Source: RBC101 sp052387735 (GTDB lineage Bacteria; Gemmatimonadota; Gemmatimonadetes; Gemmatimonadales; Gemmatimonadaceae). From it: a stretch of 13,831 bases of DNA. Shown piece by piece: positions 9,638 through 13,831 of the stretch. The first letter of the stretch is position 1. The number at the start of each line of letters is the position of its first letter. The notes below the pieces were generated by a model. That model did no database searches and was not told the DNA's origin. It saw only the letters and a list, made by a program, of their open reading frames with translations. The DNA lies in contig JBQTIW010000098.1 in NCBI GenBank assembly GCA_052387735.1, positions 1 to 13,831 on the forward strand, given 5' to 3'. Position numbers and translations under genes: made by a program.

Positions 9638-10402
9638 CTAGAGGTGGTTCTTGAACGCGGGGATCACCCGATCCCTGATGTGGTCGTGAATATGGTAAAG
9701 GAGCGGGCTAACCAAGTTGCCAAATGCTGGCCCTTGCACGCTGAACGCTACGTCGAAGGTGACGTCGGTATCGAACTCGACATCTGTGTCCGATGTGCTG
9801 GGGTCGTACTTCAGGCTGAAGATTTCCGCATTGTCCTCAAACGCACCCTCGTGGGCGTACCGGGTGCCGATCTCGACGGCGGCGGCTCCTCGGCTGAAAC
9901 TGAATGCGCCCCCTCCGACGGCGCCTGCTGCAAGCAGGTGTCGGTGTTTGTCTATGCGGTTCAACTCATGGAGAATCCAGAGAGGGTGACGCTTTCTCTT
10001 CGCAGGGTCCCGTCCTGTGCATGGCTGAAGTCTGGTGAAGACGGGGTGGGCGTCCGGGGCTTCCGTGAGGTTCAACAGCCCCCTTCGGGTAAACTCGGGG
10101 GGATCGAGGAAGATCGGGAATTCAATCCTGGAAGGATGTGCCGAGGTGCCAACCGCCTTGCAAACGACGGCATAGGCAAGGTGGTCAAGCGCGGAGCGAA
10201 GGTTAAAGATCACGTCGCCAATCCTGAGCGCGAGGTGATTCGGGTTCTTCCGCTCGACCTTTACGCGGAGTCGATACTCGCCGGCGTCTCGGTTGTGCTC
10301 TTCGACAACGCGGTAGGGACGGTCTTCGATAAACCGCTCAATCGACTGGTGAAGGGCCTCAAGGTGACGGTACGCCCATTTGAGCTTGAGGTCGTGTGAC
10401 AT
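9638..10402 (-). CDS. Uncharacterised protein, GD..FNLRSALDHL family
   Basis: I recognise the pattern of a widespread hypothetical-protein family but know no function for it. From the ATG at 10400-10402 the product is 254 aa; an in-frame TTG at 10417 would add five residues. The conserved blocks are GDVIFNLRSALDHLAY (62-77), the EFPIFLDPPEF segment (94-104), and PLWILHELNRIDKHRHL (140-156). The N-terminal third is predicted helical and charged, and the C-terminal third is strand-like with Asp-rich DTDVEFDTDVTFDV (206-219). There is no signal peptide or membrane segment. The RxxxxH in RSALDH (69-74) resembles HEPN nuclease motifs, but this is speculative. Its base composition looks lower in GC than the ribosomal operon, and it has none of the CGTTAGG words, consistent with acquired DNA. 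It is divergent from the small gene at 10445 with a 42-bp gap. Confidence 0.75.
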   Translation of the reverse strand: MSHDLKLKWAYRHLEALHQSIERFIEDRPYRVVEEHNRDAGEYRLRVKVERKNPNHLALRIGDVIFNLRSALDHLAYAVVCKAVGTSAHPSRIEFPIFLDPPEFTRRGLLNLTEAPDAHPVFTRLQPCTGRDPAKRKRHPLWILHELNRIDKHRHLLAAGAVGGGAFSFSRGAAAVEIGTRYAHEGAFEDNAEIFSLKYDPSTSDTDVEFDTDVTFDVAFSVQGPAFGNLVSPLLYHIHDHIRDRVIPAFKNHL

Positions 10403-10406
10403 GAGC

Positions 10407-10435
10407 TTGTCCGCCAAGTTGAATTCGACTAGAAT
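10407..10435 (+). promoter_or_regulatory. Putative sigma70-type promoter of the small basic-protein gene
   Basis: TTGTCC (10407-10412), a 17-bp spacer and TAGAAT (10430-10435) match the -35 and -10 consensus at 4/6 and 5/6. Transcription would start around 10442, only a few bases before the ATG at 10445, and no Shine-Dalgarno is present, so the mRNA would be leaderless or nearly so. Confidence 0.55.
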
Positions 10436-10444
10436 CTACCCACT

Positions 10445-10696
10445 ATGCCTAAGCGCTCAAGTACAGGCCTGCCGCGCGATCCCAACCAGCGCGCCGCTGC
10501 CGTCGTCGCCCGAGCGACTGGACAGGAGGAGCCTAAGCCTGCCCGGAAGCACAAGAAGAACGCCGCAGCCGTGGCGCTGGGCCGCCTTGGAGGACTCAAG
10601 GGCGGGAAGGCTCGTGCGGCCCGTCTCACCCCAGAGGAACGCAAGGAGATCGCTCGCCGGGCTGCGCAAGCTCGCTGGGCAGAACCGGGCGAATAG
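10445..10696 (+). CDS. Small basic conserved protein with LGRLGGLKGGKARA motif
   Basis: The product is 83 aa and strongly basic. The N-terminus MPKRSSTGLPRDPNQRAAAV is followed by a Lys/Pro linker (PKPARKHKKN). The conserved C-terminal half contains AAVALGRLGGLKGGKARAAR and LTPEERKEIARRAAQARW, a pattern seen in many small bacterial proteins of unknown role, sometimes labelled histone-like. Nucleic-acid binding is plausible from charge and Gly/Lys content but not shown. The ATG follows a good promoter -10 box by 9 nt with no ribosome-binding site. The start of the gene contains AGCGCTCAAG, which is also part of the palindrome at 10765-10782. A clear intrinsic terminator follows the stop codon. 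Confidence 0.8.
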   Translation: MPKRSSTGLPRDPNQRAAAVVARATGQEEPKPARKHKKNAAAVALGRLGGLKGGKARAARLTPEERKEIARRAAQARWAEPGE

Positions 10697-10708
10697 CGCC
10701 CGCTATTC
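10691..10708. repeat. Perfect dyad over the stop codon
   Basis: GAATAGCG-CC-CGCTATTC is an 8-bp perfect inverted repeat with a 2-nt centre that contains the TAG stop of the small gene. It lies just before the terminator hairpin and could be a binding site or part of the termination region. Confidence 0.5.
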
Positions 10709-10717
10709 CGCATTCTT

Positions 10718-10742
10718 GCCGCCTCGTGGGGGCGGCTTTTTT
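10718..10742 (+). terminator. Rho-independent terminator after the small basic-protein gene
   Basis: GCCGCC pairs with GGCGGC across a TCGTGGG loop and is followed directly by TTTTTT. It starts 22 nt after the stop codon and separates this gene from the IS1-family transposase promoter. Confidence 0.85.
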
Positions 10743-10757
10743 GCGTCCAGTTCCCTC

Positions 10758-10786
10758 TTGCCAGTGCTTGAGCGCTCAAGCATATT
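10758..10786 (+). promoter_or_regulatory. Putative promoter and operator of the IS1-family transposase
   Basis: TTGCCA (10758-10763), a 17-bp spacer and CATATT (10781-10786) form a plausible promoter. The spacer is almost wholly taken up by the 18-bp perfect palindrome TGCTTGAGCGCTCAAGCA (10765-10782), the classical place for a repressor operator. The ATG begins 7 nt after the -10 box, so the transcript would be leaderless or nearly so, like the neighbouring small gene. Confidence 0.55.
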
Positions 10787-10793
10787 ACTCCCC

Positions 10794-10945
10794 ATGAACA
10801 CACTGTCGCTCGCCCGTCGCGCTGCCATCATCCGCTGCCTTGTCGAAGGCAATTCCATCCGGTCCACCTGCCGCATGACGGGCGCAGCGAAGGGCACCGT
10901 CATTCGCCTGCTGGTTGAAGTCGGCGAAGCCTGCAGCGCGTATCA
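10794..10945 (+). pseudogene. IS1-family transposase, 5' part (codons 1-51), interrupted by an IS21-family element
   Basis: N-terminal DNA-binding part of an IS1-family transposase. It carries the helix-turn-helix-like segment RRAAIIRCLVEGNSIRSTCR followed by MTGAAKGTVIRLLVEVGEAC, which is very typical of this group. The IS21-family element enters within codon 51. The intact frame resumes at 13528: joining 10945 to 13528 gives SAYQDLMLRDLPCERLQLDE, an unbroken family-like sequence. As it stands, translation runs on into the inserted element and stops at 10974-10976, giving a 60-aa product that keeps only the DNA-binding region. Confidence 0.9.
10937..10945. repeat. Left target-site duplication of the IS21-family element
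   Basis: CGCGTATCA directly precedes the left end of the element, and the same nine bases directly follow the right end at 13519-13527. One further matching G upstream makes the exact boundary ambiguous by one base. Nine bases is slightly longer than the 4-8 usually given for IS21 elements. Confidence 0.85.
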
Positions 10946-11002
10946 CCTCGGTGGACACTTCAAAACCGGCCACTGATCGACACCTGAAAACCGGCCACCA
11001 CA
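10946..11002. repeat. Left inverted end of the IS21-family element
   Basis: It begins CCTCGGTGGACAC and contains AAAACCGGCCAC at 10962-10973 and 10987-10998. It matches the reverse complement of 13463-13518 with a single-base indel and about four substitutions. The istB stop codon lies 37 bp further in. Confidence 0.9.
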
Positions 11003-11038
11003 TGTGAGCGTCCGAGACTGGGTGAGAGTACAGCGGGG

Positions 11039-11788
11039 TTAGTTGGGTTGCAAATCGGTCTGCACTTTGGTGCGCCAGCTGCGTGGACCGCATTTGAGGA
11101 CGTGGGCGTGATGCAGCATGCGATCGAGCAGCGCGGTGACCGCGGCGGTGTCGCTGAGCAGCTTGCCCCAGTCGTCGACCGGTCGATTCGACGTGAGGAT
11201 CGTTGAGGCGCGCTCGTAGCGTCTCATGATCAGCTCAAGGAGATCCTCCGCCGCGGTGTGAGGCAGTTTCCGCATGCCCAGATCATCAATGATGAGGAGC
11301 GGCACGGTGGCCAGCTCCGCGAAATAGTCCTTACGGGTGCCGGCGAGCGTCGCATCGGTGAGTTCATCGAGCAGCGTGTGCGCCTCGCGGTAGGCGACGC
11401 GATACCCTTGCTGAATGACGGCGTAGCCGATGGCTTGCGCCAAATGACTTTTCCCGCTGCCAGGTGGTCCGAGAAAGAGCGCGTCCTCCCGCTGCGCGAC
11501 GAAGCGTGCCGTGGCCAGCTCGAAGATGAGCGCGCGATTCATTTTCTTGTTGAAGGCGAAGTCAAAGGTGTCGAGCGAGCGTTCGGCATCGCGGAAGCGC
11601 GCCTGCTTGCGGCGGCGTTCGAGCAGGCGGTCCTGGCGACGCTGGAGTTCGTCGCTCACGAGCGCGGACACGAGATCAATGGGCGCGAGGTGTTCGGTTT
11701 GTGCTTGCCGGAGGCGCGTTTCGAGGACGCCCGCCATCCCAGAGAGGCGGAGTTTGCGGAGCGCGTGATCAAGTTCGAGGAGATTCAT
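11039..11788 (-). CDS. istB: IS21-family helper ATPase IstB
   Basis: AAA+ ATPase that assembles on target DNA and activates the IstA transposase. The product is 249 aa, the usual size. The N-terminal helical region is followed by Walker A GPPGSGKS (107-114), Walker B LLIIDDLG (164-171), and the sensor-type TSNRP (199-203). The motif FFL.GPPG.GKSHLA layout is typical of IstB/DnaC-like proteins. The start was set at the ATG at 11786-11788 because it gives the standard MNLLELDHALRKLRLSGMAG beginning; the frame is open for much longer upstream, antisense-like within istA. It starts 13 nt after the istA stop, so the two are probably cotranscribed. No clear ribosome-binding site is visible. Confidence 0.95.
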   Translation of the reverse strand: MNLLELDHALRKLRLSGMAGVLETRLRQAQTEHLAPIDLVSALVSDELQRRQDRLLERRRKQARFRDAERSLDTFDFAFNKKMNRALIFELATARFVAQREDALFLGPPGSGKSHLAQAIGYAVIQQGYRVAYREAHTLLDELTDATLAGTRKDYFAELATVPLLIIDDLGMRKLPHTAAEDLLELIMRRYERASTILTSNRPVDDWGKLLSDTAAVTALLDRMLHHAHVLKCGPRSWRTKVQTDLQPN

Positions 11789-11801
11789 GACGAGGTTCGC
11801 G

Positions 11802-13409
11802 TTAGGGTTGCGGGCTGGTGCGGTGTTCGATGAGATCGCGATACAGGGAGAGTTGCCGGATGAGCGGGTCGACCTGGCGGAGCGTGAGGTGGAGCGGCGG
11901 TTGACGCTCGAGATAGCGGCGGAGGAAGCGGTACGTCGCCACGCCGAGTTCGAGCGCCGAGCTCGCGGCATCCTCGACGACGGCCGGGCCGTACTTCTTC
12001 GCCAGGGCGAGGACGCCTTGGATGCGGCGGACCGCGACGACGCCGTCGTGCTGGTGCAGGTGATCGCAGAGCGTCCCGATCGACGGCCCGGCCGTGTGCG
12101 CCGCTGCGAGCAGCGCGAGGGTTTGGGGCGGCGTGCGCTTCGGGCGATCGGCGTCGGTGATCTGATGCCAGCCGCGCGGCGCCCGGAGATGTTCGCGCAC
12201 GAGCATGCCCGTGGTCGGATCGAGGAGCCGCACCGCCCACGCGTTCCACTGGACCTGGACCCGGCGGCCGATCCAGCCCGGTGGCGCGCTGTAATACGCC
12301 GCCTCGACCTCGACGCAGCCATCGAGGTGCACGGTGCGCGCGCCGAAGCAATAGTAGCGAAACGGCTCGACGGGGAGCGGACCTAACGCGGGCCGCTCTT
12401 CGGCAAACATGGCGGCCACCTGTCGCTTGGTGGTGCCGTGAATGCGCGTATCGGCCCAGCGCTCGCTCCACCGATCCAGATAGGCTTGGGCCTCGTCGAG
12501 GGTCTCAAAGCGGAGGCCGCGCAGAGGCGTTTTCTGCGTGTGGCCGATCCCGGCTTCCACTTTACCCTTGCGATCGGGATCGCGGACGCGACACGGCAAG
12601 GCGACGACGCCATAGTGCGCGAGCACATCGCGATACAGCGGATTGAGCGCCGGGTCATAGACATCCGGCTTCAGCACACCCTCCCGGAGATTGTCGAGGA
12701 CGATCACGCGGACCGTGCCGCCCAGCCGGCGGAATGCGCGCTCGTGGAGCTCACACCAGATCTGGGTGCTCGAGCGCCACGTCAGGAGCCGGACCGACTT
12801 CCGCGAACAGCCTAACGTCAGCACGAAGAGTCGGGTCCGCCGGTATTTGCCCGACGCCGGATCGCGGACCATCGGCCCCTCGCCGTAATCGACTTGCGCT
12901 TCCTCGCCAGGCGCCGTCGTAATGACCGCGCGCGGTTCCGTGCTCACGGGCCCGCGCAGCGTGGCGACGAATCGCCGCACACTCGCGTACTTGGCGCTGA
13001 AGCCGTGATCGTCGACGAGATCTTGCCAGATCGCCATTGCATTCCGGCCGCGCCCCAGGGCGTCGGTGATGAGCTCGCGGTACGGCTCGCAGGCACTGGC
13101 ACTCGGGGCCCGACCCGGGGGTGGGACCGTCGCCTCGAGTCCCAGGTGCGGTGCTGGAGACGGAGCGGAGTCGGTGGACACCTCCGACGTGGTGGCCGGT
13201 TTTGGGGGTGCGGTGGCCGGAACTGGGGGTGGCGGCCAGACCTTCGGGCGCCCGCCGACCCCCCGCACCGGGATGCCGGCGGCTCGGAGATACGCGCTCG
13301 CCGTTTCCCGACGGATGCCGGTGGCCGCCTGGATGCGCCGGAGCGACCAGCCGAGTCGCCCTAACGCCAGAACCTGCTGCTGTTTGTGGTCGCTCAAGAC
13401 GTTGCTCAT
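11802..13409 (-). CDS. istA: IS21-family DDE transposase IstA
   Basis: Catalyses strand transfer of the element together with IstB. The product is 535 aa. An N-terminal helix-turn-helix (QQVLALGRLGWSLRRIQAAT, about 11-30, then GIRRETASAYLRAAG) leads into a Pro/Ala-rich linker (about 58-105). The catalytic domain has D174 (EAQVDYGEG), D239 (VIVLDNLREG) and E285 (GKVEAGIGHTQK), a complete DDE triad. The C-terminal part includes the characteristic AAYYSAPPGWIGRRVQVQW segment. The ATG at 13407-13409 lies 4 nt after a strong hairpin. Three TTA leucine codons occur, all in CGTTAGG contexts, as in the ribosomal genes. This suggests the element has circulated in the same lineage. Confidence 0.96.
   Translation of the reverse strand: MSNVLSDHKQQQVLALGRLGWSLRRIQAATGIRRETASAYLRAAGIPVRGVGGRPKVWPPPPVPATAPPKPATTSEVSTDSAPSPAPHLGLEATVPPPGRAPSASACEPYRELITDALGRGRNAMAIWQDLVDDHGFSAKYASVRRFVATLRGPVSTEPRAVITTAPGEEAQVDYGEGPMVRDPASGKYRRTRLFVLTLGCSRKSVRLLTWRSSTQIWCELHERAFRRLGGTVRVIVLDNLREGVLKPDVYDPALNPLYRDVLAHYGVVALPCRVRDPDRKGKVEAGIGHTQKTPLRGLRFETLDEAQAYLDRWSERWADTRIHGTTKRQVAAMFAEERPALGPLPVEPFRYYCFGARTVHLDGCVEVEAAYYSAPPGWIGRRVQVQWNAWAVRLLDPTTGMLVREHLRAPRGWHQITDADRPKRTPPQTLALLAAAHTAGPSIGTLCDHLHQHDGVVAVRRIQGVLALAKKYGPAVVEDAASSALELGVATYRFLRRYLERQPPLHLTLRQVDPLIRQLSLYRDLIEHRTSPQP
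13171..13206. repeat. IR-like motifs inside istA
   Basis: TCGGTGGACACC (13171-13182) repeats the outermost bases of the element ends, and GTGGCCGGTTTTGGG (13192-13206) is identical to 13492-13506 in the right end, exactly 300 bp away. A degenerate copy, GTGGCCGGAACT, follows at 13213-13224. The segment encodes the Pro-rich linker of IstA, around residues 68-80. Confidence 0.6.
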
Positions 13410-13413
13410 GAGC

Positions 13414-13438
13414 GGCGAAGGACCACACGGTCCTCGCC
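13414..13438 (-). promoter_or_regulatory. Hairpin just upstream of the istA start
   Basis: GGCG-A-AGGACC, ACAC loop, GGTCCT-CGCC forms a 10-bp stem with one bulge, ending 4 nt before the istA ATG. In the istA mRNA the only GAGG-like ribosome-binding candidate is inside this stem, so the hairpin may restrain translation. The regulatory role is inferred. Confidence 0.5.
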
Positions 13439-13462
13439 GACGTCAACGTCTCGGTCGCTACT

Positions 13463-13518
13463 TGTGGTGGCCGGTTTTCAGCCGTCCATCAGTGGCCGGT
13501 TTTGGGTGTCCACCGAGG
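13463..13518. repeat. Right inverted end of the IS21-family element
   Basis: It ends ...GTGTCCACCGAGG and contains GTGGCCGGTTTT at 13467-13478 and 13492-13503, the mirror of the two sites in the left end. It lies upstream of istA and must overlap or adjoin the istA promoter. Confidence 0.9.
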
Positions 13519-13527
13519 CGCGTATCA
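13519..13527. repeat. Right target-site duplication of the IS21-family element
   Basis: CGCGTATCA, identical to 10937-10945. It encodes the same Ala-Tyr codons of the split transposase. Confidence 0.85.
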
Positions 13528-13831
13528 GGATTTGATGTTGCGCGACCTGCCCTGCGAGCGCCTGCAGCTGGACGAGATTTGGTCCTTCGTCGGCTCCAAG
13601 CAGAAGCGCGCCCCGGAGGGCTCAGCGGGCGTGCAGGGCGATATCTGGACGTGGACGGCCATTGATGCCGACACGAAGCTCGTGCCCGCGTGGTTCGTCG
13701 GCCTGCGCGACCGTCATGCCGCGCAGACCATCGTGGAGGACGTAGCGTCGCGTCTCCGGCATCGCATCCAGCTCACCACGGACGGCCTCAAGCTCTACCT
13801 GTCAGCGGTGGAGAACGCCTTTGGTGCCGCC
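13528..13831 (+). pseudogene. IS1-family transposase, 3' part (from codon 51), cut by the window edge
   Basis: This is the catalytic part of the gene begun at 10794. In the rejoined numbering it contains the first catalytic Asp in LQLDEIWSFVG (D66), the family segment DIWTWTAIDADTKLVPAWFV (89-108), and a second Asp in IQLTTDGLKLY (D136), followed by AVENAFGAA at the window end. The third catalytic residue, the stop codon and the right end of the IS1-family element lie outside the window. The frame is open with no further damage, so the only lesion seen is the IS21-family insertion. Confidence 0.9.

Larger units (their letters stand above)
10946..13518 (-). mobile_element. Complete IS21-family insertion sequence (2573 bp)
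   Basis: The element carries istA and istB on the minus strand and is bounded by inverted ends 10946-11002 and 13463-13518, which differ at about four positions and one single-base indel. Each end has two copies of the dodecamer AAAACCGGCCAC (or its complement) 25 bp apart, as expected for the multiple transposase sites of this family. Flanking 9-bp direct repeats show insertion into the IS1-family transposase gene. Both genes are intact and the duplication is perfect, so the insertion is likely recent and the element probably active. Confidence 0.93.

Noticed and set aside
9527..10399. Plus-strand frame of 290 codons starting at a GTG
   Set aside because: It is opposite the minus-strand gene at 9638-10402, which has family-like conserved blocks (GDVIFNLRSALDHL, PLWILHELNRIDKHR); only the minus-strand product looks like a real protein.
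10946..13518. Tn7-like or phage Mu-like element, because of a DDE transposase plus an AAA+ ATPase
   Set aside because: Gene sizes, order, HTH-DDE layout of IstA, IstB motifs and the multiple terminal sites all fit a simple IS21-family element with no cargo genes.

Overview
The window is GC-rich bacterial DNA. Two thirds of it (1-9180) is a fused str/S10 ribosomal operon read leftwards on the minus strand. The order of transcription is fusA, tuf, rpsJ, rplC, rplD, rplW, rplB, rpsS, rplV, rpsC, rplP, rpmC, rpsQ. The operon continues off the left edge, where rplN would be expected. EF-Tu has an unusual switch I sequence (KILTIAT instead of RGITINT), which from memory resembles Gemmatimonadota EF-Tu. 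That assignment is a lineage guess that was not checked.

Inside the operon most junctions are tight: 3-11 nt gaps, a TAATG overlap and one 11-nt overlap. Four spacers are much longer (116, 110, 134 and 141 nt). All four are filled with G-rich/C-rich repeats, three of them sharing a GAGACGGGAGACGGGAG-type unit that forms long hairpins in two spacers. rplD carries a histone-H1-like Lys/Ala/Pro tail. The heptamer CGTTAGG occurs ten times, and every TTA leucine codon I could find in the operon genes and in istA sits in a TTAGG context.

The str operon normally begins with rpsL and rpsG, but neither lies next to fusA here. Instead there is a 457-bp gene-poor leader (9181-9637) and then an accessory segment (9638-13831). 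It holds an uncharacterised gene on the minus strand, a divergent small basic-protein gene with a near-leaderless start and a good terminator, and an IS1-family transposase gene preceded by an 18-bp perfect palindrome placed in its promoter spacer. That transposase gene is split at codon 51 by a complete IS21-family element (10946-13518, istA and istB on the minus strand, about 56-bp inverted ends, 9-bp target duplication). Removing the element and one target copy restores the transposase reading frame exactly, so this is a nested and probably recent insertion. The right edge of the window cuts the 3' part of the IS1-family gene.

I did not find an obviously new multi-gene system. The observations most worth following are the CGTTAGG bias, the intergenic hairpin family, the unusual EF-Tu switch, and the nested insertion with its intact operator-like palindrome.
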